A DNA stretch of 64,000 nucleotides. It comes from Echinometra lucunter (Eukaryota; Echinodermata; Echinoidea; Camarodonta; Echinometridae). The notes below the pieces were generated by a model. That model did no database searches and was not told where the DNA came from. It worked only from the letters and a program-made list of their open reading frames with translations. The stretch covers positions 9,426,408 to 9,490,407 of the forward strand of contig CM057162.1 of assembly GCA_029962745.1 (NCBI GenBank). The letters run 5' to 3'. The position numbers and the translations under genes are program-made. The stretch's first letter is position 1. Each line of letters starts with the position of its first letter. Below are positions 23,467-35,487 of the stretch, in pieces.

Positions 23467-25009
23467 GAGACTCAGTCAGGCGCATGGGCCGATGGCGGAG
23501 CCGAGCCATCTACTGGTGTTTCATGTAAATGGCATACAAATGGCTTGGTGGAACTTTCCTAGTAACCGGAGAACATCCGGTTGATGTGGCGGACAGTTTG
23601 GAGACTTCCTTTTAGACTTCAATGGTAGGACAGTATGAAAGCCAGGTGAAGCGGATCTCCATTCCATAGCCCAGAGTTCGCATTCGACAATTTAAAGGAA
23701 CTATTGCAATAAAAGCTCTTTTTTCAATATCCTGCAGGCCGTTGGGCTACAGTGGATTTAATTGTGGAGTACATGAAAGGGAATAGACTCGTTGATTCAG
23801 GAGTTTGAGAGTATGAAAGTTGCCGCCCGGAACTCCAACGAATTTAGCAAGCAAATCCGCCTACTTTGGACAAAATAGCATCTCAGTACATGGGGGAGAA
23901 ACCCATAGAGGTAGTGTCCCCTTTCGGCGACACCTTTTGCAGTGTTTGTGGTAGAGAACGCTAGGCATTATATGCATGTTATCATACATGAGGAGATAAA
24001 AGTACAATTCATGGTAAATTTGGGTTCAATCCAACGTGGTATGTTGTCCTCGAATTAGAGCAATTAACTGTGATTAATCATTACTTGATATTTGAGGACG
24101 TAAATCCCTTCAATAGGCAGGTAAACCGGGAAGATTGGTGAGGCAAGGTCTGCCATGGGGTGCAGAATTGGTGTAGACACAGCATGGCTCAGTTTAATGT
24201 ACGCTTTTGTTGAGAGCACGTAAAAGCATAAGTTATGCATTACGGATGACAAGAATTCAGGCCTTTAGAAGGTCTTTGAGTTGTAATCCGAAGCCTTTGC
24301 TCGAAATTGTGCACGGAATCAGTAGTAAGGTCATATATACCGAGCATAATGTATGCACAGGTGGTCTCATTAGTCCATAGATATTTAAATATGGAGACAT
24401 TTGCGGGGAGCTTAGGAGCTATAGAATAAAGGGTCCCAATTATGTTTTGATGTTGGTGGAGGTACTTTGTGAGAATTTCATGTTATCTCCTCGAATTTAC
24501 TCCCTTGGGGCTCATATATTCGCCTTTAGAGCTTTTCTAAATGATGGTAAAGTGCTTTTTATTAGTGAGTGCAAATGAGCAAGTATGTCAAAAGTGCGAG
24601 GATTATATACTCTTACATCATATGGTCAGTTGGCAATTACGGTGTGGCCTCATGGCGAGTGCAAGGGCAATGAGGTTAATGCATGTCATTATTATGAACA
24701 GTTTGGAAACCTTTTTGGTGGAATTGGTGATGATAGCTGGGAATGGATGGGCGCCCGGTTTACACTTACGAACTTTTTTTAAATCTCCGTCTGATCGTGG
24801 CAATGCAAAGAGGACATTCGTAATACGGGAGGGGTTCTAGCCGTGGGTCCCCCCACCCTTTCTTAGGCCTAAACACTCTTAGTACAGTTTCTAAGTTATT
24901 ACAAGGTTGTGTATGGGGTGTGTTTTAAATTTATATGAATCCTCATTTCCCAGCATAGATCCCAGCACTAGTTCCATTCCTTGGTTGGATATTGGTTGTA
25001 GGAAGAAGG

Positions 25010-25267
25010 ACTTTAGCAAACTTCAGAGAATCACCAAACAAGCAGGCAAGGTCACAGGCGAAAATCAAAATTTTATTGAAGCATGCGAATCCAAAAATAA
25101 TTCTGCAAGTCAAACAAATCATAAAAAAAGAAAACCATCCACTCTTTCCTTGTTACGTGTTTATGCGTTCCGCTAAGCGACTTCGGTCAATGAAGTGTCG
25201 CACTCAGCGTTTTCTGAATTCCTTTGTTCCTTTTTCCATCCGCATGTACAATCAACCTACCACCTGA
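25010..25267 (+). pseudogene. Non-LTR retrotransposon stub (C-terminal fragment)
   Basis: A short plus-strand frame ends NHPLFPCYVFMRSAKRLR, then CRTQRFLNSFVPFSIRMYN and stop. The H-P-L, R-T-x-R-x-x-N-S-F-V-P-x-x-I-x-x-Y-N signature is the usual C terminus of several invertebrate non-LTR reverse transcriptases. Nothing upstream on the plus strand gives the polymerase core, so only the tail survives. It lies in intron 10, antisense to the receptor. Confidence 0.6.
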
Positions 25268-28200
25268 ATTTTACGTTGTTGTTTTTTTATCTCTGTACTA
25301 TTAATATCATTTCTTCCATCGTTCCAGGCCATCTCGTTCACTGAAACACTCAAATGTAATGACCCACACACAATGTTTATAATGTTTATAGTAACAACTT
25401 TCTGGAGAGTTTCTATCATGTTTATGTCATTATGCTGTGTATGAGAGTATTTTGTGTTTATTTGTTTATGTTTATTTGGTAAAGTTAAGCATTACTAGAC
25501 TTGGATTTATCCATAGGGTATGTTATAAAGGCAATGAGTGGGGGCTCTGGAGATATTTTGCCAATAATAGGCGATGATGGAGGTTATCGCAATACTTCCG
25601 TAGTATTATCTTTTTAAATTAATTTTATGGTTATTGACGAGTGTGTGGTGCACAGGATGGTTGTTATACAGCGTTACATGCTGTGGTGATTAGCCCTCAA
25701 AAGGGCCGGTTTTAGGTATCGTTGGAAACGATTAGCCTGATTGTATGCAGGACTATTTTCAAACGAATGGTGTTTTTAAAGTTGGTGTAAAGTTGTATGC
25801 ATACCTCTTGATCCACAATTATGCATGCCTTTTGATCTACATTAAAATTAGTACATTTCCAAGAACGTGGGGCCTGAATTTATACTGATTAATGCAAGAT
25901 GGTTAATTGCTTTTCAGGTCTGATTTCCATATGAGATAATGCATGGATGGATATAGCTAGTAATGGTTAGCCTGAATGGTGTTCAGGTGGACTTTATAAG
26001 TTACAGGTAGGCACAAGTTGCCTTAATGGAACATGGTATTGCCAATAACGCATCTTATCACGATGAAAAATAAAACATAAAAAATAAAAAGGTATTGCCA
26101 GTATCGAATAGCCCTAGTGGTGCATGGGCAGGATGGTTGTTATCAGGCAAGTTTAGGTATAGTGATGACGTCCCAAAATGGGTGGATTTTGTTACTACTA
26201 GATTTAGATAGCCTGATGGAGAGGTATGCGGGATTGTTGTTTCATGCGATGTTATCCTACACGAGTGTAGTCACAGGGCTCCATGATTTCGTGGGATTAT
26301 ACATGTATTATCGCTAATAGCGATTAGCTCGGTTAAGATACTGGATGGGTTGTGGCAGTGCGATATGGATATATATATATAGTGGCAACGTCCCGTGGGT
26401 TGTGAAGTTTAACAAATGTCGTGTTGAAGCATGCACTCCCTTTATGGTAAGGGGTGATGCTAAAGGGTGATGAAAATAATGAGAGTAGATCGATCATTGA
26501 TCAATTCGATTCAGAAATCCAAAAAGTTTCAATGGCGGTTTTAAGTGAGTGGGCAGATTTCCGTTTCTGGAAAAATAAATACATGAATAAATATATATAG
26601 GCTAAATAATGGAAATGATAGTCGATAGAATAGAATCAAAGGAAGGAGGAGTACCTAGTTCATTAATAAATAGACATTAATTGGAATATATGGTCTTAGT
26701 AGGCTTGTAATGACACATTGCCTGTATTCGTTTAATTCATTTGATATCGTAATTTGCCTCCTATTGTTGCAGCGTTAACACAAGCTCTTTAGTGTTATAT
26801 ATTGTTAATAATTGTCTAAAACTGGTTTGTTGGGCATTTCCATGGTTACGTTTCATCTATAAAGATAGTGAGTTAATGTACGTCTTGAATTGTGCACAGA
26901 TGTTTCAAGATGGATGAGTATTGATTGATTGATTCGACTGATTTATTTATTCATATATTTACTATTCACAACACTGCACATACACTTATATGCTATGGTA
27001 AATGCAGCATCAAAAATTGAGAGGCGGTTAAACAATTTTGGCCCAGCGTTGGGGATTGCCCCTACGATAGCGGTATAGTATTTCTGAATTGTATTCTTGA
27101 CGGGAGAAATGATGAAGAATTTAATGAGTTGGGTTGTGCATATATCATATATGTATATATATCAAGAACGTAGGGTGGAAATAGAAGTCTTTTTACAAGG
27201 AAACACCTGATTTGTTCACAGCTAAAAGACTAGAGGTGAATTTGTTCAGGCCTCATAAGGTTTATGGAGCGCTTTTTTTTTGCGTCGATATAGCCTCCCC
27301 ACAATGCCTATGAATGTTTAATATTCAGACTTATCCCAATTCCAGTTTGGGGCGGTTCATTGTGGTGGTCAAAGTAAGGAAAACAGAGTATTGCAAGTTT
27401 ATGGAATTGTGGCCAGGTTGTGGTTAGGCAATACAGCTTGTGGAAATGTGCACTAATATGAAGGAAAATAAATATGTACGTGTTGATGAGTATATGAAGG
27501 GTTGCCTGCGGTACCCCATTACATGGGTCCGCGGTGGTTACAAGTTGGCAAATAATAATTAGTTCGTTTCGACCAGTGTCGAGAATTTTACATTCACGTA
27601 TATACACATTGAAACCATGTTCTTTGGCGGCGAGCTATTTCATTTGCTCGTTGGCGGAATTTATCAATTTGGGCCTTCATCACACTTGCATGTATTAGCA
27701 AGGAGTTATATTAGCATTGGCAACACATGGTAAAATGGTAAATGATAAAATGATACATGTACCTATACAGAAGACAGTGGTTAATGGTAAATAAAAACCA
27801 CGAAAAATGCATAATTCGAATGGTCTGTCGATTCCTCGTTTATCAGGCGGGAATAAGTATGGATTATAAAAGGAGAATAGGGAGCGTGTAAAATCATGAA
27901 TTCTTTCTTTGAATTTTCATACTCTTCCTATTGACTGCTTAGTAACTATTTTGCGAAAAAAGTCATAACTTCCTGATTTCTAAGCCAATTCTCTTTAATT
28001 TTCCACTGTATTTGTTAAGACATTTTTTGCTTTTTTTATCGTTTATTGACCGTCATGGTGTAGCTGTAAAGGATGCACGAGTTGAACATCGTTTTTGACT
28101 GCACGTAATTCCTATGCGTGTAATGAGTTATGCCAATTACCATAGACCTAGCTGAAAGTTTTAGCTGAATTTTGACTTGTTTTGCAGTCAAATGATCCAC

Positions 28201-28400
28201 ATTAACCTTTGAATACCATGACCGAGTAAACTCTAGCTGGGATGTATGGAAAATGCCTAAATACCAAAATCAAACTGTTGCTCAACGGTAAGAGAAATCA
28301 CCACGTAACCCCCCCCCCCCCCTACCATTACAGTTCTACTTAGTCTGACATCTTTTTCTTCTAAAAGATTTAGTAGATCATATTAGGGAATATTAATTAC

Positions 28401-28607
28401 CTGATAATCCCAAACCATTGAGCGTTTCTGTCAGAGTTTTTCGGAGATTCCCCTTTGCACAGTTATCCCGCCATCCTTTGAGGCGTTGTAGGTGCGACTG
28501 CCCCCAATCGTTCTTGATGCCAAGCATTGCAGTGAGTTGCTTCATCTGTGCAGTAGAAGTGATGCATTCAAGGACATTCTCCAGTTCATCATCTTTCACG
28601 TCGTGAA
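28401..28607 (-). CDS. Exon 10: death-fold-like module 5
   Basis: Encodes residues 650-718. VKDDELENVLECITSTAQMKQLTAMLGI is followed by LQRLKGWRDN and LRKTLTETLNGLGL. It shares DDxL, LGI and GWRD with module 4 in the same order and spacing, so the pair probably arose by exon duplication. It is the shortest module (69 codons). Acceptor TTCAAG, donor GGTAATT, phase 1 at both ends. The next coding exon recognised is 14 kb downstream, after an intron full of transposable elements. Another module could be hidden there. Confidence 0.77.
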
Positions 28608-29330
28608 CTTGAAATTAACAATTGAATTGATATTAATATAAACATTATTTTTCTAGATATTCTTTTTCGCTGACACAGTGAGTTTCTCAAATCAAGAAGG
28701 AATAAAAACATGAGGATGAATTCTTAAGTGACAGTGGATAAAACACTCTCATACTTGCATGTTTTTAATTTAAATGCAAATACATAAAATCTGGGATTCC
28801 GACACTACGTTCAAGTCCTGTATGCCAAAGATATGGAGAATATTATTTAAAGAGTGAAGCAAAATTTTCAAGACGAACTTTTCTCCATTTCATTTCCCCT
28901 ACTATAAAGATCAATGGGAAAACTGAGGACCTTAAACACATTCAGCCGTGGGCTTTCATGGGGAGTGAATCATAATTTGCTGACACCAGACTTTGTGAAA
29001 AGCACTGGAAATACCTGTAATAGAGCTACATTTCTGGAGCACAGCAAAATAAGCTGTCCCACCATAAACCTTCTTAGGCCTGCTTCGGGCATTCTCGGGC
29101 CAGGGAAAGTGAGATAATGACTTTGCCATATGAAGACAAAGGTTGAATATACAGAGCATTAAATGAGTTCTGTTGGTCATTAAACTCATAGTGATGGACA
29201 ACACCTGTTACTGGGAAAGCACCCATGGTGTCAAATTACCCATGAAAACCCACGACTGAGCGTCTATTGATTTGAATTTGTTCACCTTTGTTTCATGGCG
29301 ATTAAAGTAAATGAATTTCAAGACAATTAC
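28608..29330 (-). other. Intron 9
   Basis: Separates the two GWRD modules. No repeat or coding sequence recognised. Confidence 0.6.
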
Positions 29331-29561
29331 CTTTATTGTAATTTGTCTCCTTCAGGGCATCTTCATGAATCTCACAGAGTTTTTGCAAAGGAATAATCCT
29401 ATTTTCTCTGATTGATTCGTCTCTCCATCCTCGTAGTTTTTCCTCGATAGAGCCTTCCTTGTCAAATGAGATGCCAAGCTTCTCAAGAAAAAGTGGTACA
29501 GCATTTGATGAGAGATGCTTCGACAAAATCGCCAAATCGTCATCAAAAATGCTGCCAGAAT
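29331..29561 (-). CDS. Exon 9: death-fold-like module 4
   Basis: Encodes residues 573-649. Helical blocks: FDDDLAILSKHLSSNAVPLFLEKLGIS, then IEEKLRGWRDESI, then PLQKLCEIHEDAL. The G-W-R-D motif is shared with module 5, which marks the two as close duplicates. The module is short (77 codons) and the loop between the G-I turn and the tryptophan helix is reduced compared with module 3. Acceptor TTCAG and donor GGTAATT, phase 1 at both ends. Confidence 0.77.
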
Positions 29562-31249
29562 CTGAATGCCAAGAGGGCGGATTATACTTTTAAGACACAA
29601 CGTATACTAAATTGGTAGAAAATAAGGACTCCTGCCAGAAATGTAGCTACTTTATTACTGTCTGACTTTTCGTATATTCAAATGAGCTGGATGTTTAAGA
29701 ATGTATTTAAATATTTCATAAGGTACATGTATATACATGTTAAACTAGAAGAATCGTTCGGGAGGGTGTGTGGGGGAACAACTTTCACCTTAAACATGTC
29801 AGATAAGTTCCCCTTTCTGATCTGGTATAAATGCCACTTTTTAAAATTAGGTCCTCCTTTCTTTCTTGTGTCATTTCACCCTCTTTTAAATATCCCTCTT
29901 CACCTGTGTTCAGTGCCCTAGAGAGAATCAGAGAGGTTTCGTATAGCAATAGATTTTCTTGTTATTCATAGCAAAACAAAAAACCCCCCCAAAAAAATAA
30001 AGAATAAAAGGACATTAAATTGATATCAATATCAAATAAAATCCAAACATCTTCGTGTTTGGGAGCAGAAATGCGAAAACGAAACGTGAATATGTAATGT
30101 GATTCACCAATCAGTTTGTAAGGAGAGATCAAAGAAAAATGGACGTTTTAATATCAATGAATTCCAGTTGCATGAGACCCTTTCAGAATTAGTGATTTCG
30201 TTGCCAAAAAGTCTTCAAAATAGTTACTCCCTCTATAATGAATGGATTGGAGCAGTACTTTCTACTATAATGTTACCCCAACGCTTCCCGTACCTTTGCT
30301 TCCTCACTGCCAGAAAGAACACAGTGCCTCACAGTGTGTTCACAGTGTGAATCATGTTTAAAATATTCTCCACACTGTTAAATTCAAGTGTTTTATATTG
30401 TGAATCCCCTCACAGAGTGGACTATGTGTACCTGACGTGTACACACTGTGAACACACGTACCGGACACGATGTTCTTTAAAGCAGAGCAGCCTGTCCTAA
30501 TAAATGAAGAGCCCATAAGAGCGAAAGACCCGTTAGTGAGCGAGAGCTCAGAAAAAAAAAAATTCCAGATGGGCTATAGCCTTTTGCATCATAGAAAACC
30601 AATATTGGAGTAAAGTTAACAACCTCCTACAAGAATAGGAAACTTAAAAATGACGAAACTTACTGAAATGGTTTGCATGACGGTGTGGTCTTTCAAGAGT
30701 ATATCCGGCTTCAAGCCGATAGCGTGTTGTCTCAAAAAAATCTGAAACAAAGACAAAGTAAGAATAGAATTAAACACTACATCGCGAGTCAGAAAAATCA
30801 TCACTCACTTGAGGTGCATAACATGTCAAACTGCCTATTGCAACACAGTGGAATATCGTGCAACAGGAACCAGAAACAATTTTAGCAATTTGTGCAAGAA
30901 GAGCGTCAAGAAGACAAAAGACCATCGAAGTTTTTCAGGAAAGGTTTTACGTTCCGAAAATGTGTTTAGACCCTCCTCCCCCCCCCCCCCCCCCTCTCCC
31001 GAGCTTATCATCTGCACCATGTACACATCTTGCTAGATTTTCGAGAGACTGGTTGCAGATTGGTGTACGTCATTTGAATGAAGGACATCATGTTTTGGAC
31101 GTGGTGTGGAACACTGGAACACATTTTTTTTTTTCATTTTTTTAAACAAGAGTATCAAATATGTGATCCAAGTAAATCCGAATTCAGCATCCAATACTGT
31201 ATATCCGCAAAGTAGTAAAGAAGGTAAATAAACAGCATGAACGCTTTAC
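29562..31249 (-). other. Intron 8
   Basis: Contains the CACAGTGTG inverted repeat (30329-30458) and a poly-C tract near 30980. The rest shows nothing recognisable. Confidence 0.55.
30329..30458. mobile_element. Small inverted-repeat element with CACAGTGTG arms
   Basis: In intron 8. Arms carrying GTGTGTTCACAGTGTG (left) and CACACTGTGAACACAC (right) are inverted about 90 bp apart. Outer boundaries and target duplication are not clear. Confidence 0.5.
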
Positions 31250-31519
31250 TTGTCATGTCATGGCGACTGATTTTGACGATGGCATCATCTAGCATGCATC
31301 TCTTTTCGTAGTTGGTGCATTCCTGTTCAGCTATCCAGTCACTGATCATGGCTTGCGTGTCAAAAAGATCCTCATTGTTTTCATCAATGATGGCAGCAAC
31401 CTTCTTCTCGTCGGTGATTCCTACAGCATTAGCAAGCCTAGTGCAATGTCTTCCTGTCAGCTTGTAGACGAACCCTTTTACCTCTTGTGATGATATTGGC
31501 TTTAGGAGATTACCAGGGA
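31250..31519 (-). CDS. Exon 8: death domain (module 3)
   Basis: Encodes residues 483-572. This is the module closest to a textbook death domain: KLTGRHCTRLANAVGI, then KKVAAIIDENNEDLFDTQAMISDWIAEQ, then KRCMLDDAIVKISRHDM. The G-R-x-x-x-x-L-A-x-x-x-G-I opening, the I-x-x-E-N-x-x-D segment and the Q-x-x-x-x-x-x-W motif of helix 5 are all present. Known family role: homotypic binding to death-domain adaptors and kinases. Acceptor ATCTAG, donor A|GTAAAG (weaker), phase 1 at both ends, 90 codons. The open frame runs past the donor into the intron, so this donor depends on phase agreement with exon 9. Confidence 0.82.
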
Positions 31520-31844
31520 CTAGATTGATATTCAAAGGAATAAAAACTTATCTAACTTAATTATAATTTTATTAAAATTGCGAAAAATGAATAAAGGTTA
31601 GACATTCATCGAAGGTACAAATCCCAAGGATAGTGGGGAGAGGATTAAAGAGAGGACACGACATTAAACCAATAGTTACCCAACTGGCACCAAGCATTAA
31701 TACTAATGCTTTAGTCACTGGATGGAATGATGCTCGGCCATTTTTATACATCTTTTGATTTTCGTAGAATTAGTAGGTCATTAGTAGGTCACTGACCCAC
31801 GTATTCCTTCTATCATGTCTAGCGTGGCAAAGGGGAGTAAGTCA

Positions 31845-32392
31845 CAGTGGCGGCACCAAGGGGGGGGGGGGGGGGGCTTGGGGGGGCATTTGCCCCCCCC
31901 CCCCACTCAGAAGCTTTGCCCCCCCCCCCAGAAATTTTGAGGACTGAAAAGAAAAATTATACAGAAATTTGTCAATAAGTAGATGTTGTCATAAGCATCA
32001 TATTCAAGCTGTGAAGTGCTCTAAAATACCATTTTCCGCTCTTCAAAACTTCGATTGAAAAACAAAAAAGTGGTTATTTTTGGCTCGGTCGCTTCGCTCG
32101 CTCGTCATATTTTTAAATTTCTTTTCTAAAATGTGATTAAAAACAAGAAAATTAGCCATTTTTGGCTCGCTCGCTTCGCTCGCTCGGCATATTTCAGAAT
32201 ATTTATTTGAAAATGCGATTAAAAACCCAAAGAGCGGTTATTTTTTGTTCGCTCGCAAAATAGATATTAAAATGTGTGATTTTTCCATACACTCAAAAAA
32301 AAAATTGACTGCCCCTGCCCCCCCCAAATATTTTCTTTTGCCCTCCATTTGCCCCCCCCCCCCCCATTTTAACAATCTTGGTGCCGCCACTG
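31845..32392. mobile_element. hAT-like MITE with 8-bp target duplication
   Basis: A 548-bp element in intron 7. The ends are CAGTGGCGGCACCAAG and its exact reverse complement, flanked by GTAAGTCA at 31837-31844 and 32393-32400. An 8-bp duplication and a CAGTGGC-type terminus are diagnostic of the hAT superfamily. Inside are long G and C runs near both ends and CGCTCGCTTCGCTCG motifs. There is no transposase frame, so it is non-autonomous. Confidence 0.9.
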
Positions 32393-32589
32393 GTAAGTCA
32401 TGAAAACATCATTTTCTCGTAGATACGTCAATTAATCAGTCAGTCATTAGTTTTGTCAGTAAATCAACCAATGAATCAAAAATACAAACAACCAATCGCA
32501 CGGTCATTTTTTATCCAAAAAAGGTGAATTGACATAATTGAATCATTCATTGCAATGCAAACGTTCCGGTTTCATGATCAGGAGCGAAA

Positions 32590-32757
32590 TTTAGCATGAA
32601 TCAAAGTTCCCAAGAGCTGGCGTACAATTTTTTGAATTTTTGCAAAGGTTAAAAAACTGTCTCCGCCGGGAATCGAACCCGGGCCTTTGGCTATGAAAGC
32701 CAATGCCTTAACCACTAGACCACAGAGATGGGCCAGTGGTTTCGGCGACTCCAAATT
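32590..32757 (-). mobile_element. tRNA-derived SINE (copy C)
   Basis: In intron 7. The head at 32659-32729 folds as a tRNA: GGTCTAGTGGTTAAGGCA D-arm, TTGGC/GCCAA anticodon stem, CCGGG-TTCGATT-CCCGG T-arm. The body (AACCTTTGCAAAAATT ... AGCTCTTGGGAACTTTGA) matches the SINE at 5684-5855, and both share the lead GGAGTCGCCGAAACCAC. The acceptor stem has an A-C mismatch and a G-T pair, so this is a decayed copy and not a functional tRNA gene. Confidence 0.8.
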
Positions 32758-33047
32758 CGCTTAAACGACAGATTGATAAATCTTCAACCCTCACTAATTA
32801 ATTCCTTTGTTGGTGGTAGATGAGTTTCTAGTCTTGCTTATCATCTCTCGTCTATATATTCTGCATTTATATAGCGCCTAAAACATCTTTCTGAGATATA
32901 CATGTATATTAATATCTAGCCATGCATATATTCTAAAGTATCAAAAATAATTTATATTGTATTGCGTTGTTGTTATCACACCAGACCATAATCTACGCCC
33001 ATAACAAACGTGGAAATATTGGGAAAAAAGAAATACTTGACACTCAC

Positions 33048-33335
33048 CCTTGAAGAAAGTCCTATCCTGTGGTTGGCATTTAGCTCTTTCCAAAGCAAGA
33101 CTTAGCAGAATGAAATGACTTCCATTGTTTATTCTTTCACGCCACTTCATCATTTCTTCCATTGCTTTCTTTACAAAGTCATCCCTGTTTCCTGTCAATT
33201 TCCATTGACATTCCTGTTGCTCGGTGATTAGTTCCCCAAGAAATCGACCAAACTTCTTATCACAGCCAATTTGTCGTACAATATAATCCAAACGTTCTTC
33301 GGAAATCGCAGCACCTCCTTCATCTTTTTTCCGTT
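33048..33335 (-). CDS. Exon 7: death-fold-like module 2
   Basis: Encodes residues 387-482. A charged lead (ERKKDEGGAAISEE) is followed by helical segments LDYIVRQIG, FGRFLGELITEQQECQW, DDFVKKAMEEMMKWRERI and HFILLSLALERAKC. The late tryptophan in MMKWRE sits where the other modules have theirs. It is the most divergent of the eight in its middle part and slightly longer (96 codons). Acceptor CTTAAG and donor GGTGAGT, phase 1 at both ends. The frame remains open into the downstream intron, so the donor was chosen by phase and strength. Confidence 0.72.
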
Positions 33336-34095
33336 CTTAAGAGAATTAAAAGATCATATTCAGGAAAATCATCATACCGTATTATAAGAAATGTTTTGTT
33401 GTTGTTCTTGCTCTACTCTTGCACTGTAGCAACAGGTAGCAACAGATACCTTACATGTATTGCGTAATTAAGACGGAAGAGGGGTATTATGCAAAACCTG
33501 CAGTATATACACGGTGGAAATGTTTTAACCTAATGTTTCCTATACTGCGCCGATCAGCATGTGTGGCAAGTATGCTATTATGCTAATTTGCACTCATGGC
33601 AAAGGAAAGATAGATTGCAAGGAAGGGAAATTGATTGTAAGCATTTGGCGAAAAAGAAAAATCGTTAGGAAACTGGCATTCTTATAGAAACCAGTCTAGT
33701 TAATTAATTATTAGATGTATAAAGGAATTCCCCCTTCGCACAAAGAGGTGGAGAAAGGTAGATGTTCCTTTTTCTGAAGGTTCATTATTTTGTATGTGAT
33801 TATCTTCAATGCAGATTAGTGATATAGAAAAGAACATAAAGGATAATTACTGCTCTAAACGCTATTATCTTTTATTAGTTTCAAGGCTCAGATCCCTTTT
33901 TTCTTATACGTTTTCTTATTTTTTCTGTGCTCTTGCTGTTGCATTGAATCAGTCTGATACATGGGGTATATCATCCTGATCATCAACCAACGCATTTTGT
34001 CATGGTTGTCAGTGCCGTCTGTTGACATGATTTTCTTGACACGAATGACTGCTATCCGTAAATCACTTTGGGTCTTTGATGAAGATTGTACTTAC
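33336..34095 (-). other. Intron 6
   Basis: AT-rich, no repeat family recognised. A plus-strand frame at 33961-34224 overlaps exon 6 in antisense and is a shadow. Confidence 0.6.
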
Positions 34096-34335
34096 CTGTC
34101 ATACGTTTCAAGGGACCGCCAAGTCCATACCCGAATAACGTATTATGAAATCGCATTCTTTCATCATCAAATGTATTTGTGTCCTTCCATTCACACAGTA
34201 ATTCATAGGCCTTGTTTCGGGTAAACACTTCGTCAACAGTAATACCAAGATCATTTAGTGCGTCTTTTAGCTTTTCGAAGTCGGTAGCATCCATATGCTG
34301 TACCAGGTACCACAATTCATAGAATGAGATCTTCC
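34096..34335 (-). CDS. Exon 6: death-fold-like module 1
   Basis: Encodes residues 307-386, entirely cytoplasmic. The sequence looks all-alpha: FYELWYLVQHM (helix 1), DFEKLKDALNDLGI (helix 2), then a segment ending LLCEWKD with the conserved tryptophan near residue 356, then MRFHNTLFGYGLGGPLKRM. The L-x-x-L-G-I followed about 15-20 residues later by L-x-x-W is the pattern shared by most modules of this gene and by death domains in general. It could belong to the death, DED or CARD subfamily, and a profile search would be needed to choose. Acceptor TTGCAG and donor GGTAAGT are strong. Phase is 1 at both ends, length 80 codons. Confidence 0.75.
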
Positions 34336-34919
34336 CTGCAATAAAGCACAACACGTGATCGGTAACGACCAAAAAAGAAATAAAATGAAAAGATGGGTTC
34401 TGAAGAACAGATCACTGGATTATAAGTACGTGTTCCGCCGCTTGATTATTGCGAATAAATGTCATCCCTTTACAGGAGGTATATTACATTTAGATAGGGG
34501 TATTATCACGTCAGCAAACCTCAGTGTACGGTATGTGCTTGAAATTTCAGGCGGCGGAGTGCCTTTTTAAGGTGTAGGGCACCAGCGAAAAAGAACAACC
34601 TTTCAAAAAGGAACACCTACAAAGAGTGGACATAGGAAGGAAATATGTCACCTAGAGGCATTTTAATACGACTAGAATCGATTCAACACGTTTTAAAAGA
34701 TTTTTTTTTGTTTTAATATTCCTACTTTCTATATATCATTTACAGCTGTACATGTATATATGTTAAAACAAATCTCCTTTATCGAATATAAATGCATATA
34801 ACAGCCAAGATGATTGGATACGAAAAGCCATCTTTCCGGAAAATTTCAAAAATCAGTTTCATACTTCTTTTAAAATAAGTTGTTTTTTGTATCACCATGA
34901 AATAAATATAAGGAGTTAC

Positions 34920-34958
34920 CTTTTTCATACAAGGGCATTGCTTCCGGGTCGTCATTGG
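34920..34958 (-). CDS. Exon 5: 13-residue juxtamembrane linker (micro-exon)
   Basis: A 39-nt micro-exon between ATACAG and GGTAACTCC, phase 1 at both ends. It encodes TNDDPEAMPLYEK, an acidic linker between the basic stop-transfer and the first death-fold module, with one tyrosine (about residue 304). Support comes from the splice signals on both sides and from exact phase agreement with exons 4 and 6. Being a multiple of three it could be skipped without breaking the frame. It is the least certain internal exon because it is so short. Confidence 0.65.
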
Positions 34959-35406
34959 CTGTATGGGGAAAATTTTAAGTGATTTCTAATCTGATTATAA
35001 TTTATATGAAGATTTTAAAAAAACATAACCTGATTATGTGAAAATATCTGCTTATTACATTGAACATGAAATTATTGATAAGACCTCATTGTTAACATGA
35101 ATTTTAAACAAGTGCACTTCATCAGCAAGTTTAAAAAACGAAAAAAACATTATTTTTCCAAATAGGCCTGCATTTCAAAGTCAATTCTTATTATCCTTCA
35201 TTAAAATGAATGTGCATTTTATCATCACGTCGAAACACGTTTTTGAATAAAAAGTAAAAAATACATTGTCTAGCATGTATAGGCAGAAAAAAAAATAGGA
35301 TTTGGTAATACTTATGATTTTTTTTTTCATATGCGTTTCCCTTGGTAATGGAATTTCAAACAAGATCATAGGGAATATGATAAAGTTTAGACCAACATAT
35401 ATTTAC

Positions 35407-35487
35407 TCGTTCGTTTCTTCCTCCGACGCCACCAAAGAGCCACAACACATAGCACAATCAGCAGCAAAACGATGACAACTGGTACAA
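35407..35487 (-). CDS. Exon 4: transmembrane helix and stop-transfer
   Basis: An 81-nt exon (27 codons, phase 1 to phase 1). It codes for a near-perfect single-pass helix, VVPVVIVLLLIVLCVVALWW, followed at once by RRRKKRT. The hydrophobic run of about 20 residues and the cluster of six basic residues on the C-terminal side fix the topology: Ig domains outside, death-fold modules inside. Acceptor TTTGCAG is good. The donor reads CGA|GTAAAT, which is acceptable. This exon is far below the usual length for open-frame detection and was found by following the phase from exon 3. Confidence 0.85.

Larger units (their letters stand above)
14378..28400 (-). other. Intron 10 (14 kb), transposon-rich
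   Basis: Listed elements aside, 15731-16389, 17171-18276, 20110-21499, 23467-25009 and 25268-28400 show no recognisable gene. The stretch 23467-27660 has an odd GT-rich plus strand and may be an old element I cannot classify. Plus-strand frames at 20442-20762 and 24541-24840 and a minus frame at 27308-27607 have no family signal. An extra death-fold exon without an internal methionine could be missed here. Confidence 0.5.
31520..33047 (-). other. Intron 7
   Basis: Carries the hAT-like MITE (31845-32392) and SINE copy C (32590-32757), which together fill about half of it. Confidence 0.7.
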
